From Paenibacillus sacheonensis (GTDB taxonomy: Bacteria > Bacillota > Bacilli > Paenibacillales > Paenibacillaceae), in NCBI RefSeq assembly GCF_009909195.1, contig NZ_JAAAMU010000003.1, positions 62,001 to 126,000 of the forward strand: DNA of 64,000 nucleotides. Direction: 5' to 3'. The translations under genes and the position numbers were made by a program. Shown here one piece after another: positions 1 through 9,198 of this stretch (positions are counted from its first letter, which is position 1; each line of letters opens with the position of its first letter). A model generated the notes under the pieces. The model saw only the letters and a list, made by a program, of their open reading frames with translations. It was not told the origin of the DNA and did not search any database.

Positions 1-622
1 CTTCGTCCGTGTAGAAACGCAGCCGCATGAGCTCATCGTTGACCGGTTCCACGATAAGCGCCTTGGCTTCCAGGTAGCGTTGCATTTGTGCATAGAGGGG
101 AGTGGCGCGGACCGGATCGTGGGCGGTCTTCTCGCGCCAATTCGTTCGCAGGCTGATGGTCAAGCGTCCGTTCTCGTCGCCTTCCTCAGGCTGTTGAACC
201 AATTGCTTCAGTTCGAGCGCGAGCCAGCTCTCCGTCTGCTTCAATTGAACGGAGAGGGAGGACTTCGCCGATTCGCCGGACGGTAACAAAGCATCGAGAA
301 CGTCTTCCGCATCCATCCCTTGCGAGATGAGCCCGCGGACGATGGCCGGACGCAAGGCGACGAGCAGCTCGGCTGGCCGCCCCGGCTCGAAGGTCGCTTG
401 ATTCAACCTGACGCTGCCGAAGCAATGAAACCATTCCTGCGCCACGATGGCCGCGCACGTCTCGCCGTCGACTTCCAGAAGCATCTCGCAGGATCCGGCC
501 GCGGAACCCGAATCGTCGTAGTGCAGCTCGATATGAACGATGACTGCAGATAGGGAAGCTCCGTCCAAGGTACGGAACAGGAGAGGCAGTTGCGTCTTTA
601 CGCTGGATCGTTGAATGGCCAT
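1..622 (-). CDS. Hypothetical protein, C-terminal part outside the window
   Basis: An open frame on the minus strand runs without a stop from about 649 to the window edge, more than 200 codons. The protein begins MAIQRSSVKTQLPLLF at 622, chosen because AAGGAG lies upstream. An ATG at 649 is in frame but has no ribosome site. The residues seen form an ordinary soluble mixed sequence with no membrane segment and no signal peptide. I do not recognise the family. It is transcribed in the same direction as the 940-residue gene next to it, from which a repeat-rich spacer separates it. It may be accessory to the injection system, but the only basis for that is position. Confidence 0.6.
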   Translation of the reverse strand, partial: MAIQRSSVKTQLPLLFRTLDGASLSAVIVHIELHYDDSGSAAGSCEMLLEVDGETCAAIVAQEWFHCFGSVRLNQATFEPGRPAELLVALRPAIVRGLISQGMDAEDVLDALLPSGESAKSSLSVQLKQTESWLALELKQLVQQPEEGDENGRLTISLRTNWREKTAHDPVRATPLYAQMQRYLEAKALIVEPVNDELMRLRFYTDE

Positions 623-733
623 GTCGGGCAGATCTCCTTGTTCTTTCATTCTAAGTATATAATCGGCTATAAAGTTTCCCTTCGCAACAACCGGCTAAAC
701 GAACGCGCCATACGCCTCGTCCTGAGGGGGATG

Positions 734-919
734 CTAACGATCGCCAGACACGTTATTTCCCTGTTTTGGCCACTTTTCATTTTCTAACGCTCGCCACGGT
801 GCTTATCTGCCGACTAACGACCCATTTCGCTTGAAAATAGTCAACTAACCATGCTAGCGATCGTTTTAGATTTTAAAACGAGGCGATTGGAGCGAAATAG
901 CCACTGTCACGAGCGTTAG
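734..919. repeat. Degenerate ~50-nt intergenic repeat units, direct and inverted
   Basis: This gene-free stretch contains related units that each begin CTAACG and carry TATTT or ATTTC about 20 nt later. Direct copies start at 734 and 784, and an inverted copy ends at 919. CTAACGCTCG (784-793) is perfectly inverted as CGAGCGTTAG (910-919). CATTTCGCT near 829 pairs with AGCGAAAT near 891. At the centre is a hairpin of CGTTTTA (862-868) and TAAAACG (874-880) with a 5-nt loop. The whole could fold into one long cruciform or RNA stem just beyond the 3' end of the 940-residue gene. No coding potential is seen. Confidence 0.6.
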
Positions 920-977
920 AGACGCCGCACATCACCGCTTACTTCGATTACGCGTCTCGCACGCTTAGGACGCGCGC

Positions 978-3776
978 TTACGTCTCGAAACCAAGGAACC
1001 CGCCCTTGAATTCCAATTCGCCGTTGTCGTTCGTGCCGAAGCCTAGCTTGCCCAAGCTCTTGGATTTCTCGACGGACACTTTGGCGATCTCCGCATCCAC
1101 TTCGAACGTCTTCGTCTCGGCGGCTCCAAGCGAAATTTCCCATTCCTTTGGCGTGCCGGTCTTGGTCCATTCCTTATCGAACGAGAGCGAGAGATCCAGG
1201 GAACTGGACAGCAGAATCTTGTTTACCTTCTCGGTGGCGCTCGTGGTCGGCTTGCCGGTTATCCAGCCCTTGACCGTATCGTTGATCGTCTCGTCCCCTT
1301 TGATCTTCTCCACGAGGCCTTTGCCGACGGAGTCGAATTGAGGAAGGGTGAACATGACGTCCGAACCGGTGTCGAGCACGCCGCCCATCCCTTTCTTGAC
1401 GCCTTCTTCGTCGCCCCTCATCTTGCTCTGGAGGAGGCCGGCCACGTTCTTGGCTCCGCCGACGATCGGGGTAACCCACTTGGAGGCGATCTTCGCCCAA
1501 TCGGAGACATCCTCGCCGTAAGCGAACGGAATAGAGCCTTTGGCTTCGATGGACAAGCTGCGCATCTTGTCGTTCACGAAGGCGAGCGAGCCTTCGAGTC
1601 CGAAGGCCACGCTCGTGCTGCCAAGCTTGACCTCGGTCGTGGCGCCGGCTTCCCAAACGCGTTTATTCGATTTGAAGCCGAGCGCCGACGCTTTGTCCTT
1701 CAGGGAGGCGACGTCGGTCTTGTCGCCGAAGCCGGTCTTGCCGGGCGCGGCCGTCTTTCCGGTCTTGGTGTTGTGTTCCGCTACTTTGTCTTCGATCGTC
1801 TCTTGGTCGTAATGATGCAGGCGCTTGTAACCCAATTCGCCGCCCATCTTGGCCACGCCGGCGTTGATGTCGGCTTGGAGCTTGGCCATGAGGCCGACGT
1901 CGACGTAGTTGCCTTCCTTCATGTGCGTCTGCTCGATCATCGCCGCCCACAGCTCGGCTTCCTCGGTCTTCTCCATGCCGGACTTGCCGCCTTGACCCCA
2001 GAAGTACTCCGCCGCCCGGGGCGCGATATTGCGCATTTCCCGGTACATGCCGTACGAGAGCAGCTTCATGACGCCGACGGAGTCCTTGGACTGGCTCTCC
2101 ATGAACAGGCCGGCGCGGAAGTTGGCGTCCAGGCCGAACGTCTGGAAGCCCGCCCCGAACGTAATCGAGGCGTTGACCGTCAGATCGCTCTCCTCGCGCT
2201 CCGCCTCCGCGGCCAAACCGAACAGGACGTAGACGTTGCCCGTGTGGTTAACCGGGATCTTCAACTCGAATTCGAACGAGCTGGAATCGCCGTTATTCGG
2301 AACGGCAAGGTCGATCACCTTGCCCACCTTCGCGAAGCCGCCGTTCAGCGTATCGGCTTCGACGGCTTGCTTGATGGACTTCTCCCCGACCTTGTCCGCG
2401 GAGACTTGCGACTTGACCCCGCTCGCGATCTCACCCTGCTTGACGGTGTCCGCCGGGACGCTCGAATCGCCCTTCTTGCCTTTCGTGATCGCCCGGGCGG
2501 CCGCGACGGCTTCCGTCTGCTTGACTTTCAGCAGCTCGATCGCTTTGATCTGCGCGCCTTTCTTGGCGGCGGCGCCAATCTTATCCGCATCGCCCGGATT
2601 GCTCCTCGCAACCTCGAAGGCGGACGATTGCGCGGATGTTTTCAACGCGCCCTTCGTCGCGGCTTCCGGCAGCACATGCTTCGCGATATCGATCGCGCTC
2701 TTGTCGACGACGGCGTTGACGGAGCCTTTGGAGAGGGATGCCGCCTGCACCTTGGCCAGCATCCCGTAATACTTCTTGCCGAGCTCGGACTTGCCCGCCG
2801 TGTTCGTGTCCGTGTCCAATTGGCCTTCGATGTCTGCCCGGGCTTGCTCGTTCGCGGCGGTAGCCAGCTTCTTCACGAACGCCTTGGTCTCGTCGGAAGT
2901 CGTGCTGAAGAACCCCCGTTCATACCCGAGCTTCATGACGACGGCGAGCTTGATCGGATCGAACAGCTTGTTCGTATAAATCGATTCGATCACGTTGTCG
3001 GCGACGAGCGCGTCGTTCGAATCGTGCCGATCCTTCAAGTCTTTCATGCCGGCATCTTTGACGTCGACGCTGCCGCTGAGGAAGGAAGCATCGTTCTTGA
3101 TTCGCAGAGCCAGGTCCTTCTTGATCTGAGTGACGAGCTCGGTCAGCTTGCCGTCCGCCGCGGTCTGGCCTGTCCGTATCGCCTGCTTCTTGGCCTCGTC
3201 CTGCTGCTTGGCGAGCGGCGTCTTCAGCTTGGGCAAGACGGAATTATAGCCTTCCTTGGCCTTTTGTTCCAAAATCGCCCTGTTGTCGGCGCCGATGGCG
3301 GCTCGAACCGTGTCGTGGGAGAGGCGGGTCAGCGAATCCTCGACGATCATCGCCTTCCTGACGTTCTCCTCGGCGTACTTCTTGGCATCCGCCTTTTCGT
3401 CAGCCGTCGCGCCGACGTCCGCTTCGATGTTGTTCTTGACCTTGTCGATCGCCGCCTGACGGACCGAGTCGCGCAAGGCCAGCGCTTCCTTGTTCGTGAG
3501 GAGATACTGATCGGTCTGCTGCTTCGCGCCGGATATCAGGGATTGATAGAGCTGGGTGGCGATTATCGGCGTATGTTGGTCTCTGTAGGTCGCCAGGTCC
3601 TCCTTGCGCTGCTCCTCCGGGGACTTCTGCGCCTGGAGCGGCGCTTGCCCGGCCATCTGCGGCGTTTGCTGGCTGGCCTGTTGGTTGCCGGCCGTGCTTG
3701 AGACAGGCCCCCCTTGCGTCTGATTGCCCTGCGGCGGCTTCGGGCTCTTCGAACTTCTGAACAAGCTCTGGAACAC
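978..3776 (-). CDS. Large hypothetical protein, candidate injection-system cargo
   Basis: This protein of about 930 residues matches no family I can name. Residues 1-60 are Pro/Gln/Ser/Thr-rich and disordered. Residues 60-450 are Ala/Lys-rich and mostly helical. From about 480 to the end the pattern is beta-rich with repeated Gly, Phe and Ser strands (for example FGLDANFRAGLF and KSLGKLGFGTNDNGELEF), interrupted near 760-860 by a helical stretch. There is no signal peptide and no clear membrane helix. The GTG at 3776 is preferred because GAGGGGG precedes it. An ATG at 3800 has no ribosome site and lies nearly on the predicted transcript start. The gene diverges from the regulatory operon that leads into the contractile system, so it may be a payload or shell-associated protein (inference). 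Confidence 0.65.
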   Translation of the reverse strand: MFQSLFRSSKSPKPPQGNQTQGGPVSSTAGNQQASQQTPQMAGQAPLQAQKSPEEQRKEDLATYRDQHTPIIATQLYQSLISGAKQQTDQYLLTNKEALALRDSVRQAAIDKVKNNIEADVGATADEKADAKKYAEENVRKAMIVEDSLTRLSHDTVRAAIGADNRAILEQKAKEGYNSVLPKLKTPLAKQQDEAKKQAIRTGQTAADGKLTELVTQIKKDLALRIKNDASFLSGSVDVKDAGMKDLKDRHDSNDALVADNVIESIYTNKLFDPIKLAVVMKLGYERGFFSTTSDETKAFVKKLATAANEQARADIEGQLDTDTNTAGKSELGKKYYGMLAKVQAASLSKGSVNAVVDKSAIDIAKHVLPEAATKGALKTSAQSSAFEVARSNPGDADKIGAAAKKGAQIKAIELLKVKQTEAVAAARAITKGKKGDSSVPADTVKQGEIASGVKSQVSADKVGEKSIKQAVEADTLNGGFAKVGKVIDLAVPNNGDSSSFEFELKIPVNHTGNVYVLFGLAAEAEREESDLTVNASITFGAGFQTFGLDANFRAGLFMESQSKDSVGVMKLLSYGMYREMRNIAPRAAEYFWGQGGKSGMEKTEEAELWAAMIEQTHMKEGNYVDVGLMAKLQADINAGVAKMGGELGYKRLHHYDQETIEDKVAEHNTKTGKTAAPGKTGFGDKTDVASLKDKASALGFKSNKRVWEAGATTEVKLGSTSVAFGLEGSLAFVNDKMRSLSIEAKGSIPFAYGEDVSDWAKIASKWVTPIVGGAKNVAGLLQSKMRGDEEGVKKGMGGVLDTGSDVMFTLPQFDSVGKGLVEKIKGDETINDTVKGWITGKPTTSATEKVNKILLSSSLDLSLSFDKEWTKTGTPKEWEISLGAAETKTFEVDAEIAKVSVEKSKSLGKLGFGTNDNGELEFKGGFLGFET

Positions 3777-3953
3777 GGCAATATCCCCCTCGATACCCAT
3801 ATATGGAATCCATTATACATGAGCTTTCGGGAAAAACGCGCGAATAACCAAGAAAAAAGTGGAAGAAGAACGAATTTTGCATTATTTTGGATTTGATATG
3901 TAGTATGATTGAAGCATGCATGGAACGAATTGCTAGATAAGGTGGAAGCGCAT
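3777..3953. promoter_or_regulatory. Divergent promoter region
   Basis: On the minus strand a TATAAT (3817-3812) sits about 35 nt ahead of the GTG at 3776. On the plus strand TTGCAT (3877-3882) and TAGTAT (3901-3906) are 18 nt apart. That would start the transcript near 3913, which supports a translation start at 3954 rather than the TTG at 3909. The calls rest on consensus matching only. Confidence 0.35.
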
Positions 3954-6900
3954 GTGTTAGCGAAGCTCCAATCGCTGTTTAATCTCAGATTCGAGGATCG
4001 GCAGAAGGTATGGATCATGGGCACCGTCTTCTTCTTGGCGGGCTTGTCGGAGATGGTGAACTATACGTCCTTCATGGCGCTCTTCAATAGCCGCGTAGGC
4101 ACGCAATATTTGCCCATGATGTACCTCGCGGAAGCGGTGCTGATGCCGCTTGAAGGTTGGGCCTTCTCCTACTTGTCCCAAAAATTGCCGAAACCCCGGT
4201 TTATGATCGTTATGTATGTCGTGTTTATCGCCATAGGCGTGGTCAACGGGGGAGGGCTGCTCGTTTCTCGCCTGTTCGATCTGTCTTGGATGGGCTTCTA
4301 TGTCATCTTGTTCCTAGGCTCCAACTTCGTTATTCGGCAGCAGACGCTGCTCATGTGGAGCACGGCGTTCGATCTGTGCCCGACGCAGCAGGCCAAGCGC
4401 GTCATGCCCGTGTTCGTGCTGTCCGCCATCTTGGGCGGCATCGCTGCCGGGCTCTTGTCCAACTTGTTGGCGCCCGCGATCGGTCCGGAACTGTTATACA
4501 TACTGGCGACGCTGTTCTTGTTGGCGGGATTGCCGAACTTCATGAAGGCGATCAAGCAATACTTGATTCCGCTGACCTTCAAGAACGAGAAGGAAGAGGA
4601 AGAAGAGCAAGGGGAGCGGCTGGGCTCGTCCTTCTATCTCAAGCAAGCGCTGCGCTCGCCGTTCCTCATGACGGTAATCGGAATCATGACGCTGATGCCG
4701 GCCGTTTATTTTCTCATCGAATATCAGTATTTCACTTCGGCGCAGGCGGTTTACACCGACGAGGCCGAACTTACTTCGTTCTATGGGCTCATGGTCATCG
4801 TGCTGTTCTGCGCGGCATTCCTGCTGCAGCTGTTCGCGTCCAGGCTGATCGATTTGCTCGGTGCGAGCAACACCGTGTTTGCGATCGCGATCGCGTTCCT
4901 CGGCAGTTTCGGTCTCGTGAGTTTGTTCATCGGGACGCCGTACGCGCTGGCGGCCGTCTCCGTAGGCTATTGCTTGTCCTATTTGCTGCTCTATTATTTT
5001 GCCGAGCCCAGTTATCAATTTTTCTTCAAAATGCTCCCCCTCAAGCACCGGGACGGCTTCCGCTATATCGCGCAAGGAATCGCCGCTTCGGCGGGCGTGC
5101 TGATCGGGTCGGGAGCCGCGATGCTGCATTCCGTCCTGGGCGTGGAGATGACTTGGCAAGCGATCATCGGCACGATCATGGCCGCTTTTTTGTTCCTGCT
5201 GGCTTGGGGGAATCGGCATCTCTACATTAAGGAGCTCGTCCGTTATATCCAGATCGGCACCTCGTCCGTCAAGGATTTCATGAACGAGTTTATCGAATCG
5301 ATGAAGAACGACCGCGTGAAGCGGACCCTGCTCGAACAATTGCGCCATCCGAACGAAACGGTGCAGCAGCTGACGATTCAGTTATTCGCCGGCAATCCGG
5401 ATGCGGCCGCCACCGAAGAGCTGCTGCAGTACGCGGAGCGGCGCGGCGGTCGGTCGAGAGCGGAGGCGCTGGCCGCTATTCCCCCGGGGAGCTGGAGCAA
5501 GATCAAGCTGGAACGATTGGAGCCTTTCATTCGGGACGGGGACGAGGACGTGCGGGCGATCGCGTACCGCAAGCTATTCGCGTCGCCTTCGTGGAGCGGC
5601 GAGCGGGAACGTTGGACCCGGCAAGCCAGGCACGACGGAAGCAGGCTCGTCCAGGCCGAGGCGCTTCGCGTGATGGCGCAGTCGGAGAGCCTTGCGCGGG
5701 AGCTGCGGGCTTGGCTCGAGGAGCGGAATTCTTCGACGGTGCTGGCCTGCCAAATCATCGGAGAGCGTCAGCTGAAGGATCACTACTTCGATGTCATGAT
5801 GTGCATGCTCGAACCGACTCCCTTCGTCAGGAATATGGCGGTTCGCACGCTTGGCCGAATCGGCGACGAAGAGACGGCCAACAACCTGGGGGAGCTCTTG
5901 ATCGGAGCCGACGCGGAGCTGTGCGCGACGATCGAGGAGGCGTTCATCGATATCGGAACGGCCGGCATGCCCGTCTATAACCGATTCATCGCCTCGTACA
6001 ACGACGAGGTGTGGCGAGCCGCCGTAACCGCGATCATCGCGGTCGGCTTGGAGAAGGACATTCACGAGACGGTCGTGCCTTCTTGCATTCAGAAGCTGCG
6101 CGAGCTGCGAGCCATTCGGGCCTATGTCGACCGTATCGGGGAAGCGGGGCACGCGGAATGGACGGAGCTCGCGCGGATGAGAAGCAACGAGTTAACGCTC
6201 TCGCTGCTGGATACGATTTGGACGGTCATGCTTCGCTTCGGTGACGAACGTTCCATTCCCCAATTGCGGAAGGCGCTCGAAGGCGAAGACGAAGAGGTTC
6301 GCGACAACGGACTGGAGATTCTGTCCGAAGGGCTCGGCAATGCGAAGCTGGCGGCCGCGCTGCTCGCTTTTTATCAGAGAAGGGGCCAGCCCGTGAAGGG
6401 CCGCGGCGGTTCCGGCTCGCAACTGCCGGACGAAGCGTTAAACTTGGACGAAGCAATTACCGATCCGTGGCTGCAGGCCATCGCGATCAAATCCGGAGCA
6501 GCGGAAGGGGCGACCGCATTGGTAAACAACTGGGAATATTTGAGCGCGCTCGACAAAATCGTTTTCCTGAAGCAAGTGCCGCTATTCCAAGATATCTCGA
6601 TCGAAGAGTTGGGCCGTATCGCCAGCATTGCCCATGAACGGGTCTTTCCGGAAGGGGATTTCCTGATGAAGCAGGGCGAGCGGGCGTCGTCCATGTACGT
6701 GCTCGTGGACGGTCACGTCGAGATCGGCGGACGGAACGAAGGCGGAACGTTCGGCACGATCGGCATCATCGGGGCGAAGGAATCGATCGGGGAAGCGGGT
6801 TTGTTCGACGAACGTCCGTCGCATGTGTCCGCGCAGGTAATCTTGGACGAGGCCCGCGCCCTGGAGATCGAGGGAAAGGAAGTGGCGAAGCTCGTGCGGG

Positions 6901-6986
6901 TGTACCCGGATGTCGGCGTCGGCTTGCTTCGTTCGATCGGCCATCGTTTGCGAATGATGGAGGATTTGGTGCTTAAGCTCGGATAG
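3954..6986 (+). CDS. Membrane transporter fused to HEAT repeats and a cNMP-binding-like domain
   Basis: About 1010 residues. Residues 1-430 carry around 12 hydrophobic helices of MFS or Npt1/NTT-like nucleotide transporter type. Residues 440-840 are HEAT-like alpha repeats (for example PFVRNMAVRTLGRIGDEE). Residues 870-1000 form a cyclic-nucleotide-binding fold starting VPLFQDISIEELGRI. The phosphate-binding cassette reads IGEAGLFDERPSHVS: the GE is kept, but the Arg expected after the Pro is Ser, so ligand binding is doubtful. The start chosen is GTG 3954 behind AAGGTGG; a TTG at 3909 would add 15 residues. The gene ends 20 nt before the RsbW-like gene and probably heads that operon. The likely role is a membrane sensor or transporter that signals to the partner-switching proteins (inference). 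Confidence 0.8.
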   Translation: MLAKLQSLFNLRFEDRQKVWIMGTVFFLAGLSEMVNYTSFMALFNSRVGTQYLPMMYLAEAVLMPLEGWAFSYLSQKLPKPRFMIVMYVVFIAIGVVNGGGLLVSRLFDLSWMGFYVILFLGSNFVIRQQTLLMWSTAFDLCPTQQAKRVMPVFVLSAILGGIAAGLLSNLLAPAIGPELLYILATLFLLAGLPNFMKAIKQYLIPLTFKNEKEEEEEQGERLGSSFYLKQALRSPFLMTVIGIMTLMPAVYFLIEYQYFTSAQAVYTDEAELTSFYGLMVIVLFCAAFLLQLFASRLIDLLGASNTVFAIAIAFLGSFGLVSLFIGTPYALAAVSVGYCLSYLLLYYFAEPSYQFFFKMLPLKHRDGFRYIAQGIAASAGVLIGSGAAMLHSVLGVEMTWQAIIGTIMAAFLFLLAWGNRHLYIKELVRYIQIGTSSVKDFMNEFIESMKNDRVKRTLLEQLRHPNETVQQLTIQLFAGNPDAAATEELLQYAERRGGRSRAEALAAIPPGSWSKIKLERLEPFIRDGDEDVRAIAYRKLFASPSWSGERERWTRQARHDGSRLVQAEALRVMAQSESLARELRAWLEERNSSTVLACQIIGERQLKDHYFDVMMCMLEPTPFVRNMAVRTLGRIGDEETANNLGELLIGADAELCATIEEAFIDIGTAGMPVYNRFIASYNDEVWRAAVTAIIAVGLEKDIHETVVPSCIQKLRELRAIRAYVDRIGEAGHAEWTELARMRSNELTLSLLDTIWTVMLRFGDERSIPQLRKALEGEDEEVRDNGLEILSEGLGNAKLAAALLAFYQRRGQPVKGRGGSGSQLPDEALNLDEAITDPWLQAIAIKSGAAEGATALVNNWEYLSALDKIVFLKQVPLFQDISIEELGRIASIAHERVFPEGDFLMKQGERASSMYVLVDGHVEIGGRNEGGTFGTIGIIGAKESIGEAGLFDERPSHVSAQVILDEARALEIEGKEVAKLVRVYPDVGVGLLRSIGHRLRMMEDLVLKLG

Positions 6987-7005
6987 CAAACAAGGGGGCG
7001 ACGGC

Positions 7006-7449
7006 ATGCGGCAGGTAAGCGTTCGACTGACGCCCTCCATGAACGAATGGGCGAAGCTTAACGGGCTCGTCGCGTCGTTCTGCAAAGCGCAGTCGCTGAC
7101 GAACGAATTGCGGTTGGATCTGCAGCTCGTCTGCGAGGAATGGTTTACGAATATTGTCGTTCACGGTTATGAAGAAGGCGGAATCCATCCGAGCGGCGCT
7201 GCCCCGATCGACGCAGAACTGCGTTTGGAAGAATCGGACGAGATCGTTCTCACCTTCCGCGACGGGGCAGGGTTCTTTAATCCGCTGGAGAGAGAGAAGC
7301 CGGATTTGGGGCTGGAAGCGGAAGAACGCCCGATCGGGGGATTGGGCATCCACCTGATCAGGGCCAAGATGGATAATTGTTCTTATGCAAGAACGAATGA
7401 CCGCAACGTATTCGCCATGCGGGTAACCGCGCGAAGAATGAAGCAATAA
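7006..7449 (+). CDS. RsbW-like anti-sigma/serine kinase ATP-binding protein
   Basis: This is a GHKL-fold ATPase of 147 residues. The N box CEEWFTNIVVHGY (about 45-57), the G1 box RDGAGFFNP (about 85) and the G2 box PIGGLGIHLIRAK (about 110) are all present, as in RsbW/SpoIIAB kinases that phosphorylate a STAS-domain antagonist. It follows the transporter fusion by 20 nt behind GGGGGGCG and precedes the STAS gene. No sigma factor lies beside it, so its target may be another regulator or a component of the adjacent contractile system rather than RNA polymerase. It is clearly diverged from the second RsbW at 59.6 kb. Confidence 0.88.
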   Translation: MRQVSVRLTPSMNEWAKLNGLVASFCKAQSLTNELRLDLQLVCEEWFTNIVVHGYEEGGIHPSGAAPIDAELRLEESDEIVLTFRDGAGFFNPLEREKPDLGLEAEERPIGGLGIHLIRAKMDNCSYARTNDRNVFAMRVTARRMKQ

Positions 7450-7483
7450 GGCATATGCAATAAGGCATGGGGAGCGAAGGACG

Positions 7484-7819
7484 ATGAACGTAACGGTCGA
7501 TACGCAGAATCAAATTCGGACGGTGAGGATAAGCGGCCGGCTGGACGGCACGACGATGCAGGAGCTGGAGGAACGATTCCTTCGGCTTGCGGACGAAGGC
7601 GGCTCGAGGTTCGTCTTCGATCTTAGCCTGCTCGATTATATCAGCAGCGCGGGGCTTCGCGTCATGCTGCTGGCCGTGAAGAAAACGAAAGCGGTTGGAG
7701 GCAAGCTCGCCCTGTTCGGCCTGAACGACAACGTGAACGAGATTTTCCGCATATCCGGCTTCTCCACGATCTTCTCCCTGTTCTCCGCGGAAGAGGAAGC
7801 GCTTGCGTTCGTATCCTAA
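7484..7819 (+). CDS. STAS-domain anti-anti-sigma factor
   Basis: A single STAS domain of 111 residues. The motif LDYISSAGLRVML contains the serine that the partner kinase would phosphorylate; its state would decide binding to the RsbW-like protein upstream. It is the middle gene of a kinase-STAS-phosphatase triad, with spacings of 34 and 23 nt, so the three are almost certainly co-transcribed and act together in the cytoplasm. Family function (partner switching) is well established. The output in this genome is unknown, because no sigma gene is linked. Confidence 0.9.
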   Translation: MNVTVDTQNQIRTVRISGRLDGTTMQELEERFLRLADEGGSRFVFDLSLLDYISSAGLRVMLLAVKKTKAVGGKLALFGLNDNVNEIFRISGFSTIFSLFSAEEEALAFVS

Positions 7820-7842
7820 TCGAGAAAGACGAGGGGCATGCA

Positions 7843-9198
7843 ATGGCATTCGTTATTTCTTTCTGGGTTGCGTTGGCGGTCCTGCTGCTAGCTGCCGGAA
7901 TGCTGCGCATCGTCCGCAAGGAGCAGCATAGAACGACCAAGCTATTCAATATCGGCCTTCAGCTTAACGCCACGATCAAGCGGAAGGACCTGCTGGGAAT
8001 CATCATGGAGACCGCCTCCCGCGAGATGTCGGCGGAGGGATCGTCCATTATCCTCGTCGACCAGAAGACGGGCGAGCTCTACTTCGAAGTGGCGACCGGC
8101 GATAAGACGGACGAGGTGAAGGAGATCAGGCTGAAAGCCGGAGAAGGCATTGCCGGTTGGGTGGCCGGATCGGGCCAATCCGTGCTTATCGCCGACGCCG
8201 CGAACGATTCCCGTTGGTCGAACAAGGTCGCGCTGAAGGTGAAGATTCCGACGCGCAACATGCTGTGCGTGCCTGTCCGGTCCGGCGGCAAAACGCTCGG
8301 GGTGCTGCAGGTCATCAACAAGCGCGGAAGGAGCGCCTTTAACAAGCTAGACCTTCGCCTTCTGGAGATGATCGCTTCCCCGACCGCTATCGCGCTGGAA
8401 AACATGCTTCTCTACGAGGCGCTCGAGCAATCGATCGAGAACCTGCGCGTGACGACGGCCGCCAAGGAGAGAATGGAGAGCGAGCTGAAGATTGCCAGGG
8501 ACATTCAGATGAGCTTCCTGCCGGGCGAGTCGCTTCGCTCCGGCAAGGCCGACCTGCACGCGCGCTTGATACCGGCGCGGGAAGTAGGCGGCGATTTCTA
8601 TCACTTCATGGAGATCGGCGAGGACAAGCTGCTGATCTGCCTGGGCGACGTCTCCGACAAAGGGATGCCCGCGGCGCTGTTCATGTCGGGCTTGATGATC
8701 TGGATTCGGGCAAAGGCGACGACGGGCTTATCGCCCGCGGCGATCTTGATGGCGATTAATCGCGAGATCAGCACGGAAGAGTCCACGATGTTCGCGACCA
8801 TCTTCCTCGCGATTCTGGATACCCGGACAGGGGCGATAACGTACTGCGACGGAGGGCATTGCACGCCGCTGATTTTGTCGGCCGGCGGGGTTAGGGAGCT
8901 CGAGACCACGAAGCATCTGCCCGTCGGAATCTTCGGCGATTTGCGCTACGAGGATAACGAAGACACGCTTGCGGAGGGCGAAACGCTCTTGCTGTACACG
9001 GACGGAATCACCGAAGCGGAGAATGGCAGAGGGGAGTGGTTCTCCATGGAACGGCTGCGCGAAGAGCTGGGGTTCCATGCAAGCCGATCCCCGATCGAAT
9101 TGACGGAATCGTTGGTGAATGCGGTCGCTCGGTTCGCCGAGAAGCATCCGCAATCGGACGATATCGCGATCATGGCGCTGCAATACGCCGGATCGTAG
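7843..9198 (+). CDS. GAF-domain PP2C (RsbU/SpoIIE-type) phosphatase
   Basis: About 451 residues. An N-terminal membrane helix (residues 4-24, FVISFWVALAVLLLAAG) is followed by a GAF sensor (about 40-190) and a PP2C/SpoIIE catalytic domain (about 220-450). Metal and active-site motifs are present: AREVGGDFYHF, CLGDVSDKGMPAALFMS, YTDGITEAEN and QSDDIAIMAL. It should dephosphorylate the STAS protein encoded just upstream and so release its binding partner, with input through the GAF domain or membrane. It ends the regulatory operon 117 nt before the ATPase gene that opens the contractile-system cluster. This is the best link between signal input and that system (inference). Confidence 0.9.
   Translation: MAFVISFWVALAVLLLAAGMLRIVRKEQHRTTKLFNIGLQLNATIKRKDLLGIIMETASREMSAEGSSIILVDQKTGELYFEVATGDKTDEVKEIRLKAGEGIAGWVAGSGQSVLIADAANDSRWSNKVALKVKIPTRNMLCVPVRSGGKTLGVLQVINKRGRSAFNKLDLRLLEMIASPTAIALENMLLYEALEQSIENLRVTTAAKERMESELKIARDIQMSFLPGESLRSGKADLHARLIPAREVGGDFYHFMEIGEDKLLICLGDVSDKGMPAALFMSGLMIWIRAKATTGLSPAAILMAINREISTEESTMFATIFLAILDTRTGAITYCDGGHCTPLILSAGGVRELETTKHLPVGIFGDLRYEDNEDTLAEGETLLLYTDGITEAENGRGEWFSMERLREELGFHASRSPIELTESLVNAVARFAEKHPQSDDIAIMALQYAGS

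Noticed and set aside
1338..3701. 787-codon open frame on the plus strand antisense to the 940-residue gene
   Set aside because: It is a shadow frame of a GC-rich gene: composition is Arg/Leu/Asp-heavy, there is no ribosome site, and the minus-strand product has normal domain-like composition and a good start.
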